Origin: an uncultured bacterium
GTDB lineage: Bacteria > Verrucomicrobiota > Kiritimatiellia > CAIKKV01 > CAITUY01
NCBI GenBank assembly: GCA_903908715.1
Contig: CAIVSY010000106.1
Span: 1 to 64,000 of the forward strand
Direction of reading: 5' to 3'
Length of the DNA: 64,000 nucleotides
Position numbers and translations under genes: made by a program. The notes beneath the pieces are model-generated. The model worked only from the letters and a program-made list of their open reading frames with translations. It ran no database searches and was not told the DNA's origin. This document shows, piece by piece, positions 45,133-53,777 of the stretch (position 1 is its first letter; each line of letters opens with the position of its first letter).

Positions 45133-45969
45133 ATGGCACTCCCGGAAACACGGATTACCAGTCTTCAGAACACCCGCGTCAAGGCAGTGGTGGCCTTGCG
45201 GCAGCGTTCCACCCGGGATGAACGGGATGAAATGATCATCGAGGGGTACCGCGAACTCAAGCGCGCACTCGACAACCAGATCCGGCCCAAGGCCCTTTTT
45301 CACTGTCGTGAGCTTTTCATGGGTTCCAATGAACCCGCGCTCATCGAACGGTGCCGTGAAATCGGCACCGAGTTGTTTGAGTGCGCGGCACCGGTCTTCG
45401 AGAAGATGTCCTATCGCGACCGCCCTGAAGGCCTGCTGGCCGTAGCTCCACAGATCCACTTCTCTCTGACAGACCTCACGCTCCCCGCCAATCCCCTGAT
45501 CGTGGTTGCAGAAGCCATCGAGAAGCCCGGCAACCTCGGGACTATACTGCGTACATCCGACGCGGCGGGAGTGCATGCCGTGATCGTTTGCGATCGCTGC
45601 ACCGATATTCACAACCCGAACGTTGTCCGGGCAAGCATCGGGACCCTTTTCTCACTTCCCGTGGTCGAAGCCTCCACAAGCGATACCCTCTCATGGCTCC
45701 GCAAGAATGGCATCCAGGTTCTCGCGGCAACCCCACACGCCGAACTTGAGTACTACTCAACCAACCTCTCCACAGGCACCGCGATCGTTGTGGGCACGGA
45801 ACAATACGGCCTTAGCCATGCATGGATGGATGCCGCGGATCTGAAAGTCCGGATCCCCATGCTGGGCCAGGCGGATTCACTCAACGTGGCAGCTGCCACA
45901 ACCATCCTTCTTTTCGAAGCAGTCCGCCAGCGGCGCACTTCGCCATCCCATACCCCGGCAATGGGCTGA
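45133..45969 (+). CDS. TrmH/SpoU family RNA 2'-O-methyltransferase
   Basis: A 278-residue SPOUT enzyme with an N-terminal substrate-binding domain (1-105) and the knotted catalytic domain. Motif 1 is AIEKPGNLGTILRT, motif 2 is IVVGTEQYGLS and motif 3 is IPMLGQADSLNVAAAT. It transfers a methyl group from S-adenosylmethionine to a ribose 2'-OH of rRNA or tRNA; RlmB-like and TsnR-like members cannot be told apart here. It runs tail to tail with ribE. Confidence 0.92.
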   Translation: MALPETRITSLQNTRVKAVVALRQRSTRDERDEMIIEGYRELKRALDNQIRPKALFHCRELFMGSNEPALIERCREIGTELFECAAPVFEKMSYRDRPEGLLAVAPQIHFSLTDLTLPANPLIVVAEAIEKPGNLGTILRTSDAAGVHAVIVCDRCTDIHNPNVVRASIGTLFSLPVVEASTSDTLSWLRKNGIQVLAATPHAELEYYSTNLSTGTAIVVGTEQYGLSHAWMDAADLKVRIPMLGQADSLNVAAATTILLFEAVRQRRTSPSHTPAMG

Positions 45970-45992
45970 CGCGTCGGCGCTGCCGCGGCTCC

Positions 45993-46631
45993 TTAATGGA
46001 AACCGGCAGAAGTCAACGCCTCCAGGGTTACACCGCCACGCGCACTTCCCTGCACGTATCTCATCACATACTTTCCCAGGATATCCGTTTCCAGATTCAC
46101 ATGCCCGCCCTCGCGTAAGTTGTGCAGGGAGGTGTTTTCCCAAGTGTGCGGGATGAGGTGTACACTGAAGGCTCGAGGGGTCATGCCGGCAATCGTCAGG
46201 CTGACCCCGTCAATCGTTATGCTTCCTTTTTGGACAAGTTGTGACAGCATATCGGGTCCGCTTTCGACTTCAAGAATCCAGTCCGCCCCCCGCAATTTCA
46301 GATCCGTCACCCGTCCAACCCCATCAACATGCCCTGTCACAAAATGACCGCCCAGCCGGTCACTCGCACGCAAGGCACGCTCCAGATTCACCTCAGCACC
46401 CACGGAATGCCGGCTCAAAGTTGTCCGATCGAGTGTCTCGCGCAGGACATCGCACTCGAACTCGCCAGCCGAACACACCGCCACCGTTAGGCACGCACCC
46501 TGCACAGCAACGCTCTCCCCCCTCTCCAGGGGCTCAGTCCATGGGTCATGCCGGATGCAGATCCGCTTGCCGTCACTGCGCGGTTTGACGGCAACCAATC
46601 TGCCGACTTTCTGTACCAGTCCCGTGAACAT
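45993..46631 (-). CDS. ribE: riboflavin synthase alpha chain
   Basis: The 212-residue protein consists of two lumazine-binding repeats (1-97 and 98-195) and starts with the diagnostic MFTGLVQ. It dismutates two 6,7-dimethyl-8-ribityllumazine molecules to riboflavin. Other signatures are NLERAL and the second repeat's GHFVTGHVDG. It is the last gene of the FMN-controlled operon, 6 bp after ribD. The symbol ribC is used in some species. Confidence 0.95.
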   Translation of the reverse strand: MFTGLVQKVGRLVAVKPRSDGKRICIRHDPWTEPLERGESVAVQGACLTVAVCSAGEFECDVLRETLDRTTLSRHSVGAEVNLERALRASDRLGGHFVTGHVDGVGRVTDLKLRGADWILEVESGPDMLSQLVQKGSITIDGVSLTIAGMTPRAFSVHLIPHTWENTSLHNLREGGHVNLETDILGKYVMRYVQGSARGGVTLEALTSAGFH

Positions 46632-46637
46632 CGCAAA

Positions 46638-47732
46638 CTACCTCCTGACTGCATAGCGCAACATAAGATCCCCGCCGGATGGCTTGCATTCCAGCAGGTT
46701 AAGCCGTGGCGCTCTCGCAAGACTCCATCCCGATCCTCCAACGCAAGACACGCCCGATCTTCCCAGGATGAGCGGCGCCGCAAAAAGGATAACCTCATCA
46801 ACCAGTCTTGCCTTCAACAAAGATTCCGACAGGATGCCGCCCCCCTCAACCATAACGCGCATGGCGCCCGCATCCGCCAGTTTCTTCAGCAATGCGGGCA
46901 GGGAAACGCCGTTTTCCGCCCCGGGCAGGACCCACACCTGCCCACCCGCAGACTCGTACGCACGACGCCTTTGCCCCGGACATCTGCGGGTCGTGGCAAG
47001 AATGGTCTGGCCGTATTCCTGGCCTTGGAAGACTCTTGCCGAAGGTGAAACATGGCCCCGGCTATCCACGACAATACGGAGGGGCTTCCTGCCACGCGAC
47101 GGACGTGGCAGCAGGGACGGATCATCCGCCATAACCGTTCCGCTTCCCACCAACACTGCATCACATCGAGACCTCAACTCCTGTACCTGCTTCCGCGACG
47201 AACTACCGCTGATCCACTTCGAATGCCCCGAAGCGTCCGCAATCCTTCCGTCCAGCGAAACAGCAAGCTTCAGGATAACCTCAGGGCGACCATACAACAT
47301 GCGGCGGGTGAACGGACCCACCAACAATTCCGCCTCGCGGCGGCAAATCCCCACATCCACCTGAATGCCGGCCGATCGGAGCAAACGAAAACCGCGGCCG
47401 GAATGACAGGGATTTGGATCTGTGACCGCAGCTACAACCCGACGGATCCCCGCCGCAATGATGGCATCCGTACAGGGGGGCGTGCGACCCCAACTACAGC
47501 AGGGCTCAAGGGTCACATACAGCGTCCCCCCGTGCGCAGCCCTAGCCGCCCGGCGAAGCGCGTACACCTCCGCATGCGGTCCTCCTGCCTTGCGGTGGTA
47601 CCCCTTTCCAAGAACCCGCCCACTCTTGACCACAAGAGCACCCACCGGCGGATTCGGACGCGTAAGGCCTTCCCCGAGACGAGCCAAGCGAATGGCCTCT
47701 CTCATCCAGAACAGGTCACTGGCTTGATGCAT
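46638..47732 (-). CDS. ribD: bifunctional riboflavin deaminase/reductase RibD
   Basis: The roughly 364-residue enzyme has an N-terminal zinc deaminase (HAEVYALR and PCCSWGRTPPCTDAI) and a C-terminal DHFR-like reductase (KLAVSLDGRIA, MVEGGGILSES). It converts the pyrimidine product of GTP cyclohydrolase II by deamination and ribose reduction. ATG 47732 is chosen; a GTG at 47756 overlapping the ftsY stop is an alternative, and neither has a strong site. Confidence 0.93.
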   Translation of the reverse strand: MHQASDLFWMREAIRLARLGEGLTRPNPPVGALVVKSGRVLGKGYHRKAGGPHAEVYALRRAARAAHGGTLYVTLEPCCSWGRTPPCTDAIIAAGIRRVVAAVTDPNPCHSGRGFRLLRSAGIQVDVGICRREAELLVGPFTRRMLYGRPEVILKLAVSLDGRIADASGHSKWISGSSSRKQVQELRSRCDAVLVGSGTVMADDPSLLPRPSRGRKPLRIVVDSRGHVSPSARVFQGQEYGQTILATTRRCPGQRRRAYESAGGQVWVLPGAENGVSLPALLKKLADAGAMRVMVEGGGILSESLLKARLVDEVILFAAPLILGRSGVSCVGGSGWSLARAPRLNLLECKPSGGDLMLRYAVRR

Positions 47733-47752
47733 CGTCGGATTCCCGCCCTTTA

Positions 47753-48655
47753 TCACGATTCTGCCGCGCCCTCTCCGAGAAAACCATCCACAAAGGCTGC
47801 GGCTGAAAAAGGCTGAATGTCATCCTCACCCTCACCGAGCCCCACGTAGCGAACGGGCAAATCCAATTCCCGCAGGACACTAAAGACAAAACCTCCCTTG
47901 GAGGATCCATCCAGCTTCGAAACCACGACTCCCGTAAGGTTCACACATTCCTTGAAAACTCGCGCCTGAGATACCGCGTTATGCCCAAGGGTCGCATCCA
48001 GCACAATCCAACATTCATGCGGCGCACCCGTCATCGCCTTTTCTGCCGCACGCCGAACCTTCTGCAACTCCTCCATCAGCGGTTGCCTGGTATGCATCCG
48101 GCCTGCCGTATCCACAAGAACAACATCGGATTTCCTCGCCTGTCCGGCGCGGATCGAATCAAACACAACCGCGGCGGCATCCCCCCCGTGCTGCCCGACA
48201 ACAGAATCTACGCCCAGACGGTCCGCCCACGTCTTTAGTTGATGGGATCCTGCAGCACGGAACGTGTCCGCAGCGGCCAGAAGCGGCGCAAACCCGTCTT
48301 TCATGAATCGGCGCCCCAGCTTTGCCGCAGTGGTCGTCTTCCCTGAACCATTCACGCCGGTAATCAGGATCACCGCAGGCCGCGGATGCAGAGCAAGGGA
48401 AAATCCCACGTCGGGCGGAAACACACTCATCAGCATCGTTCGGATGAACTCCCGCATATCCCCGCGACCCACTCGACGCCGAACCTCCTCCATCCAGTCA
48501 CCGACCATACGCGGTGCAATGTCAGCGGCAATCAGTGCGCGCTCCCATTCATCCAACGCCACAGGGTCCGCCTTGGCAAGCCCCGGCATCAAACGGACAA
48601 AACCGCCGGCAATGCGGTCGCGCGTCTTGGCCAGCGCCTGGATCCACGACTTCAC
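47753..48655 (-). CDS. ftsY: signal recognition particle receptor FtsY
   Basis: A 300-residue SRP GTPase with the NG domain only; the acidic A domain of enterobacterial FtsY is missing. The G motifs are intact: GVNGSGKTTT (100-109), the DTAGR segment, SKLDGSSKGG and the closing GLGEGEDDIQPF. It docks ribosome-nascent chain complexes at the inner membrane. It lies inside the riboflavin operon, overlapping the nusB end by four bases, so its expression may follow FMN level. Confidence 0.95.
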   Translation of the reverse strand: MKSWIQALAKTRDRIAGGFVRLMPGLAKADPVALDEWERALIAADIAPRMVGDWMEEVRRRVGRGDMREFIRTMLMSVFPPDVGFSLALHPRPAVILITGVNGSGKTTTAAKLGRRFMKDGFAPLLAAADTFRAAGSHQLKTWADRLGVDSVVGQHGGDAAAVVFDSIRAGQARKSDVVLVDTAGRMHTRQPLMEELQKVRRAAEKAMTGAPHECWIVLDATLGHNAVSQARVFKECVNLTGVVVSKLDGSSKGGFVFSVLRELDLPVRYVGLGEGEDDIQPFSAAAFVDGFLGEGAAES

Positions 48656-49110
48656 TGCGTTTCCCCAAGCCCGGCCCGCGGGCCCTGACTCTTCCTGCCG
48701 CCCAGCCCAAGCTCTTTGCGAACTCGATCCAGAATTCCATTCACAAAACGTGGAGAGCCCACGTCGCCCATACCCTTTGCGATCTCCACCGCTTCATTGA
48801 TGGACACCGCAGGCGGGATTTCGGGCTTGCACAGCATCTCAAACACCGCAACCCGGAGAATATTCCGATCCACACCCGCCATCCGGGCCAGTTGCCAGTT
48901 CTGCGCCGATTTCTGGATGACCTCGTCAATCCGCGATCGGTTACCCATAACTCCTTGAACAATCTCCTCCACGAATGCACGGGACTTGGGCTTTGCCTCG
49001 GCCCGCTCGGACCAGAATGCCCTGAAGGCCGCGTCCAGCTCGCCTGGATTGTAATCCAGTTGGAACAGCAATTGAACCGCCCACTCCCTGGCGTCCCGTC
49101 GCGAACCCAT
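48652..49110 (-). CDS. nusB: transcription antitermination factor NusB
   Basis: The 152-residue all-helical protein has NusB signatures: REWAVQLLFQLDY at the start, DRNILRVAVFEML and VSINEAVEIAK. It binds boxA RNA with NusE (ribosomal protein S10) to prevent early termination of rRNA transcripts. ATG 49110 is 4 bp from the ribH stop; longer in-frame starts would run into ribH. The ribH-nusB pairing is common in bacteria. The C-terminal tail is Gly/Arg-rich. Confidence 0.93.
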   Translation of the reverse strand: MGSRRDAREWAVQLLFQLDYNPGELDAAFRAFWSERAEAKPKSRAFVEEIVQGVMGNRSRIDEVIQKSAQNWQLARMAGVDRNILRVAVFEMLCKPEIPPAVSINEAVEIAKGMGDVGSPRFVNGILDRVRKELGLGGRKSQGPRAGLGETQ

Positions 49111-49114
49111 GTTC

Positions 49115-49588
49115 CTACGCTCCCATCTGTTGATAGAGGTTGGCCATCTCAATGGCGGCAAGGGCTCCACTCCACCCCTTGTTTCCCGCCTTCGTCCCAC
49201 ATCGCTCAATCGCTTGCTCAATGTTGTCGGCACAGACAACTGCATTAATGACGGGAATATGGCTCTCCTGGGCGATCCCCGCCAGGGAGCGGGAGACTTG
49301 CGAGTTGATCAGATCGGCATGCGGCGTGGCACCCTGAATGACAACCCCGAGCGCGATCACCGCATCGATGCGGCCCTTCACCGCCAGTTTCTGCACGACC
49401 ATCGGGATTTCGTTCGCACCCGGAACCCAGGCAAGAACCACATCCTTTTCGGCCACACCATGCCGCACCAGGCAATCAACGGACCCGGAAACAAGCTCCT
49501 TGGTAAACAGGTCATTGAACCGACTCACCACAATGCCAATCCTCAATCCTTTTCCAACCAGGCCACCCGACAGCTCCTTCATACTCAT
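49115..49588 (-). CDS. ribH: 6,7-dimethyl-8-ribityllumazine synthase
   Basis: A 157-residue lumazine synthase with VVSRFNDLFT at the start (the N-terminal phenylalanine loop), the catalytic His of GATPHADLI, and a late Arg near the end. It condenses the pyrimidinedione from RibD with dihydroxybutanone phosphate and assembles into capsids or pentamers. AAGGAGG precedes the ATG. It lies 37 bp after ribBA. Confidence 0.95.
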   Translation of the reverse strand: MSMKELSGGLVGKGLRIGIVVSRFNDLFTKELVSGSVDCLVRHGVAEKDVVLAWVPGANEIPMVVQKLAVKGRIDAVIALGVVIQGATPHADLINSQVSRSLAGIAQESHIPVINAVVCADNIEQAIERCGTKAGNKGWSGALAAIEMANLYQQMGA

Positions 49589-49625
49589 AGTCTCCTCCTT
49601 GTCGTCCTATCGTATTCCAATACTC

Positions 49626-50852
49626 CTACAGCCAATGTCCCATTTTCCTGCGCTTGGTCTCGAGATACCTCTTGCTGTGCTCCGTTGCAGGCAGTACCAA
49701 CGGGATTCGCTTGACGATTTTCAACCCGTGCGCCTGAAGCCCCACTAGTTTGCTCGGGTTGTTCGTGATGAGCCGGAGATGCCGCAAACCAAGAGAGGAA
49801 AGAATCTGGGCGCCAACACCGTAATCCCGCAGATCCGGCTGAAAACCCAGCTTTTCATTTGCTTCAACCGTATCCAGCCCCTTCTCCTGCAAGGCATAAG
49901 CATGAATCTTGTTCGCCAGCCCGATCCCCCGCCCTTCCTGCCGCATGTATAAGACAACCCCCACACCCTCGCGCGCCACCATCTTCATGGCCTCCGCCAG
50001 CTGGGAGCCGCAATCGCAACGCATGGATCCGAACACATCACCAGTAAGACACTCGCTATGAACCCTCACAAGCGGCGCCTTCGCCTTTCGCAAATCGCCC
50101 ATCACCAGCGCAACGTGCAGTTGATCATCCACAACAGAACGGTAGAGGTGCAATTTGAACATCCCCGCATGGGTCGGCATGTCAACCTTCCGGACAAACT
50201 CGACGAGTTTCTCCCTGAAGCGCCGGTATGCGATCAGGTTCTCCACGGAGGTGATCTTGAGCTTGTGCCGGGACGCAAAAGCGAGCAACTCGGGCAACCT
50301 CGCCATGCTCCCATCGTCCCGCAGGATCTCGCAAATCACACCGGCGGGCTTGCGGCCCGCCATCCGGGCAAGATCGACAGCCGCCTCGGTATGGCCGGCT
50401 CGGCGCAATACCCCGCCATCCTTGGCCTGCAATGGGAATACATGCCCGGGGCTGACCAAGTCCCTGCGCTCTGTAGCACCATCAACCAGCAACCGGATTG
50501 TCCTGGCCCTATCGTGCGCACTGATACCGGTCGTAATGCCATGCCGGGCATCCACCGATTCCATAAAGGCTGTACCAAAGGAATCACCTTCCCCCCGGGT
50601 ATTCATCCGGTGAATCGATAAGTCGTTCAGACGGTCCGCACTCATTGCCACGCAGATCAAACCCCGCCCATATCGGGCCATGAAGTTGATCGCCTTGTCG
50701 CTCACGCGGTCCGCGGCCATAACGAGATCCCCCTCATTTTCCCGGTTCTCGTCATCCGCAATAACAACAAGTTCCCCCGCACGGATCGCCGCAATCACAT
50801 CCTCGACCGGCGAAAAGATATCCAGACGGGTTTTCCTGCCTGACGTTTTCAT
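49626..50852 (-). CDS. ribBA: bifunctional DHBP synthase / GTP cyclohydrolase II
   Basis: The 408-residue fusion has a RibB half (about 1-205, ADDENRENEGDLVMAA, and DGSMARLPEL near its end) and a RibA half (about 210-408, zinc motif CLTGDVFGSMRCDCGSQL, catalytic RQEGRGIGL). The two reactions supply both precursors of the riboflavin ring. ATG 50852 is used because the transcript must first pass the riboswitch and the terminator hairpin; AAGG lies six bases upstream, and an in-frame reading further upstream lies in the leader. First gene of the operon. Confidence 0.95.
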   Translation of the reverse strand: MKTSGRKTRLDIFSPVEDVIAAIRAGELVVIADDENRENEGDLVMAADRVSDKAINFMARYGRGLICVAMSADRLNDLSIHRMNTRGEGDSFGTAFMESVDARHGITTGISAHDRARTIRLLVDGATERRDLVSPGHVFPLQAKDGGVLRRAGHTEAAVDLARMAGRKPAGVICEILRDDGSMARLPELLAFASRHKLKITSVENLIAYRRFREKLVEFVRKVDMPTHAGMFKLHLYRSVVDDQLHVALVMGDLRKAKAPLVRVHSECLTGDVFGSMRCDCGSQLAEAMKMVAREGVGVVLYMRQEGRGIGLANKIHAYALQEKGLDTVEANEKLGFQPDLRDYGVGAQILSSLGLRHLRLITNNPSKLVGLQAHGLKIVKRIPLVLPATEHSKRYLETKRRKMGHWL

Positions 50853-50868
50853 CTTCATCCTTGCCACC

Positions 50869-50895
50869 AAAAAAAAACCGAAGCAAACGCTTCGG
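50869..50895 (-). terminator. intrinsic terminator of the FMN riboswitch
   Basis: On the minus strand CCGAAGC and GCTTCGG form a seven-base-pair stem with a four-base loop, followed by nine T. It lies between the riboswitch and the ribBA start and forms the expression platform: with FMN bound, transcription should stop here. Confidence 0.9.
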
Positions 50896-50924
50896 GTTGA
50901 CGCAACGGGTATAGAACCCATCGC

Positions 50925-51076
50925 TTGTCTCCTCCCATCCAGACTCAGAAGCCATCCAGCTTCATTACTGTCGGCCATGGAATTTCACCATGTCTGTTCC
51001 TATAAGAGGAACTCGCGGGCTTTAACCGCCGGTTGGGAATTTCTGCCATGGGCAGAGCACCCGGTCCCGAAGACAA
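50925..51076 (-). ncRNA. FMN riboswitch (RFN element)
   Basis: The minus strand shows the conserved RFN blocks in order: a CTTCGGG segment after the first strand of P1 (near 51063-51072), AATTCCCAACCGGCGGT, AAAGCCCGCGAG, GGTGAAATTCCATGGCCGACAGT and finally AGTCTGGATGGGAGGAGA. Bases TTGTCT and AGACAA at the two ends pair as P1. It binds flavin mononucleotide and controls the riboflavin operon by transcription attenuation, judging from the terminator downstream. Confidence 0.95.
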
Positions 51077-51150
51077 TCTCTAGAATCCAGCATTTCCAAC
51101 GGCATTTCTCCGCCGCTGGTGATCAAAAATACCGCATCGGCCCGGCAATA

Positions 51151-52152
51151 TCAATAGGATTCCCCTCCATATCCATATCCGCTCAATTGTCCATGCTCGC
51201 GAGCCCCGCACAGGAGATTCTGAAGCGCCTGTAGCACCTCGGATACCTCCAGGGTGGGCACACCGTCTGCGCATTCATGTCGACGAAGAACATGTACGTG
51301 TCTTCCGCGGGGCGCCCAGATGGCCGGGTCCGTCCCTCCAAACAGGCCGATTACGGGTATACCGAGCGCGGCCGCCAGATGAGTGACACCAGAATCATTT
51401 CCGACATAGGCGGCACACGCGCCAAGGAAACCCGCTAAGTCGGTTATGTCAATTCCCTTCAACACCGGAGTATCACACCTCAAGGACTGCAGAACCGGCT
51501 CTGCATCCGATTCCGCCTCCCCAAGAACCAGTATAGGTTGCCCCAAGCCGGACTCCCTCACTCGCGTGGACAGTTCAGCAAACTTCCTCAACGGCCAGTT
51601 CTTTCTCCTGGAACCGCTTCCGGGATGCATGGCGATAACCCGTCGGCCCAGATTCTCAACCATTCGTCGCCCGACCAGCACCCTATCAGCGTGCAGGGAC
51701 AGATGCGGAAAGGCACACGTGGGTGTGCCATCCTGATTGGATCCCGCGGCACCTTCCAGTATTCCCATGAAATAGTCTGCCGCATGGCCAACATCGACAA
51801 TTGGGGAACGGTACAGGATGCTCCTGATTCCTGCCCTCTCCAGTCTTCGCCGGAAGAGCCCGTCCTCATCCGGGATAAACGTAACAACCAGGTTAAACGA
51901 GCTGAGCCATTCGGCACACGCAAGTCCATCCTGTTGGTCCGGGGCAAACCACTCGGCTACATCAGCCGAATCCAGCGACACGAACTCATCTGCCAGATCA
52001 CCTGCAAGAATCAACTTCCCCTGCGGCAGGTAGCCCGCATAACACACATGGGCATTCGGCCAGCGTGAACGAATCCCGGCAAACACCGGAAGGGTAAGAA
52101 TCAAGTCTCCCAGCGCTCCACCCCGGCATAACAGTATCCGCTGCACACTCAC
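51151..52152 (-). CDS. glycosyltransferase family 9 (heptosyltransferase-like)
   Basis: A 333-residue GT-B enzyme with the N-terminal RGGALGDLILTLPV, the middle IAMHPGSGSRRKNWP and the C-terminal VGNDSGVTHLAAALGIPVIGLFGG motifs of ADP-heptose transferases. It probably adds a heptose or related sugar to lipopolysaccharide core at the inner membrane. It lies 5 bp after the EEP-family gene, so the two form an operon. The last 20 residues are Gly/Tyr-rich. Confidence 0.9.
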   Translation of the reverse strand: MSVQRILLCRGGALGDLILTLPVFAGIRSRWPNAHVCYAGYLPQGKLILAGDLADEFVSLDSADVAEWFAPDQQDGLACAEWLSSFNLVVTFIPDEDGLFRRRLERAGIRSILYRSPIVDVGHAADYFMGILEGAAGSNQDGTPTCAFPHLSLHADRVLVGRRMVENLGRRVIAMHPGSGSRRKNWPLRKFAELSTRVRESGLGQPILVLGEAESDAEPVLQSLRCDTPVLKGIDITDLAGFLGACAAYVGNDSGVTHLAAALGIPVIGLFGGTDPAIWAPRGRHVHVLRRHECADGVPTLEVSEVLQALQNLLCGAREHGQLSGYGYGGESY

Positions 52153-52157
52153 GGGAC

Positions 52158-52925
52158 TCAGGAAACGGCAGGCTTGTTGGTCGCATCCTCCCCATCAATT
52201 TCAAAGTCACAAATCAATGGCAGATGGTCGCTATGCGTGACACAGGGGGCTTCAAAATGAGTTACCCTTACGCCGGGACTGTGGAGAATGAAATCCAGTT
52301 CCCGCTTCGGCGCCCAACTTGGATAGGTTGAGACACCCTGCTGGTTCGCGCTGCGAAGCCCGGTCGCCGCCAGGAATAGCTCGATTTCAGGATCACCCCA
52401 GAATACATTGAAATCTCCGGCAACCAGATAGGGCTTGCGTACATCCCGCACCAGTGAATACAGATCGCACAACTGGTGCTGACGGTGACGGAAACGGATC
52501 GACAGATGGACAAGGAAGACCGTGAGTTTCTGCAATTCAAGCTGGATCACCAGTCGCTTGATACCATGGTCAAAGTACAGGAACCTTTCTTCATGAATAA
52601 CATCACTGCTTAAAAAGGCATTCATCTGCTTGTTCGCTACAGGGAAGTACCGCACCCAGGAACGATCCCCATACTTTGTGCTGAACGAATGATAATGCCC
52701 CAGTGACGTGGCAATGTATTCCGCCTGATTGATCCACCCGGACCGGAAGGATCCGCCATCCACTTCCACCAACCCCACAATATCCGGCTTCACCTCACCG
52801 ATAAATGCAGTGACCTGATCCAGAACCTGATGTGTTCGCTTGAGGTAACCACTTCCGGGAAAAGGCATGTGGAAACGCCGCCCGATCCCTGCGCAGTAAC
52901 GGACATTATACAGTAAAAACCGCAT
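52158..52925 (-). CDS. endonuclease/exonuclease/phosphatase (EEP) family protein
   Basis: The 255-residue protein has the EEP motifs: FLLYNVRY (Asn), VGLVEVDGG (metal Glu), VHLSIRF, VAGDFNVF (Asp/Asn) and VTHSDHLPLI (catalytic His). The family covers nucleases and lipid or sugar phosphatases. The open frame continues far upstream opposite pyrF, but the conserved start is at 52925. This start has no Shine-Dalgarno, and a -10-like box lies seven bases upstream. Confidence 0.85.
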   Translation of the reverse strand: MRFLLYNVRYCAGIGRRFHMPFPGSGYLKRTHQVLDQVTAFIGEVKPDIVGLVEVDGGSFRSGWINQAEYIATSLGHYHSFSTKYGDRSWVRYFPVANKQMNAFLSSDVIHEERFLYFDHGIKRLVIQLELQKLTVFLVHLSIRFRHRQHQLCDLYSLVRDVRKPYLVAGDFNVFWGDPEIELFLAATGLRSANQQGVSTYPSWAPKRELDFILHSPGVRVTHFEAPCVTHSDHLPLICDFEIDGEDATNKPAVS

Positions 52926-52932
52926 GCCGGAT

Positions 52933-52960
52933 TTATAAATCAAGAGCCGCGTAACGACAA
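52933..52960 (-). promoter_or_regulatory. possible promoter giving a leaderless EEP transcript
   Basis: On the minus strand TTGTCG and TTATAA are 16 bases apart, and TTATAA ends seven bases before the ATG at 52925. Transcription would then begin at or next to the start codon. The absence of a ribosome binding site agrees with this. Confidence 0.35.
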
Positions 52961-53048
52961 CCTGCAAATCGGCACCATATTTCTCTAGAAATCGCGGCAT
53001 CGCTCGGCTAATTTGCTGCCTATCCGTAGCATCTGATAAGGCATCCAT

Positions 53049-53768
53049 ATGAAACCTGAAGTCATCCTTGCACTCGACGTGCCAAACTCGGCCGCAGTCC
53101 CCCCTATACTGGCAAAGCTGCCTCCACAGCTGATGTGGATGAAAATTGGCCTGGAGCTCTTTACCGCGTCCGGCCCCGACATCGTCCGCACCCTTTCGCA
53201 GGACAAAAGGAATATCTTCCTGGACCTCAAGCTCCATGACATACCCAGAACGGTGGCCAATGCCGTCTCCGTGGCCGGCACACTCGGGGTCTCCCTGATG
53301 ACCGTTCATGCCATTGGGGGTAAAGCAATGCTGGAGGCTGCCGCCGATGCCGCAAAGAGCTTCGGCCCGAACCGACCCCGCCTGGTCGCAGTCACCACCC
53401 TTACCAGCCTGAACCAACAGGATTTCACCGACCTTGGGATCGGCCGATCCATGACGGATCAAGCTCTGAAGTTGACAGAACTGGCTCTCCAGGCAGGGAT
53501 AGATGGCGTGGTAACTTCTGTGCTGGAAGCCGCGGCCCTGCGCAAGGCGTTCGGGCCAGAACCGATACTCGTCACGCCAGGAATCCGGCCCGCCGGTTCG
53601 GCTGTCGGTGACCAGAAGCGGGTCGCAACCCCGGCTGGGGCTGTGGAAGCCGGAGCAAGCTACCTGGTCGTCGGCCGACCCATCATGGAGGCTGCCGACC
53701 CGGCACAGGCAACCCGGGACATCCAGGCTGAGATTTCCCAGGCTTGGAACAAGCTGAAAACCGCATGA
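53049..53768 (+). CDS. pyrF: orotidine 5'-phosphate decarboxylase
   Basis: The 239-residue enzyme has the PyrF start VILALDVPN, the catalytic Asp-Lys-Asp array in FLDLKLHDIP, and the C-terminal phosphate loop VTPGIRPAGS...VGRPIM. It decarboxylates OMP to UMP in the last step of pyrimidine synthesis. It lies divergent to the EEP gene, 9 bp before the exonuclease-like gene. Confidence 0.96.
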   Translation: MKPEVILALDVPNSAAVPPILAKLPPQLMWMKIGLELFTASGPDIVRTLSQDKRNIFLDLKLHDIPRTVANAVSVAGTLGVSLMTVHAIGGKAMLEAAADAAKSFGPNRPRLVAVTTLTSLNQQDFTDLGIGRSMTDQALKLTELALQAGIDGVVTSVLEAAALRKAFGPEPILVTPGIRPAGSAVGDQKRVATPAGAVEAGASYLVVGRPIMEAADPAQATRDIQAEISQAWNKLKTA

Positions 53769-53777
53769 GGGGCATCG

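Noticed and set aside
51085-51150. GC-rich hairpin between the GT9 gene and the riboswitch as a terminator
   Set aside because: No T run follows the stem, and a clear promoter for the rib operon could not be found either.
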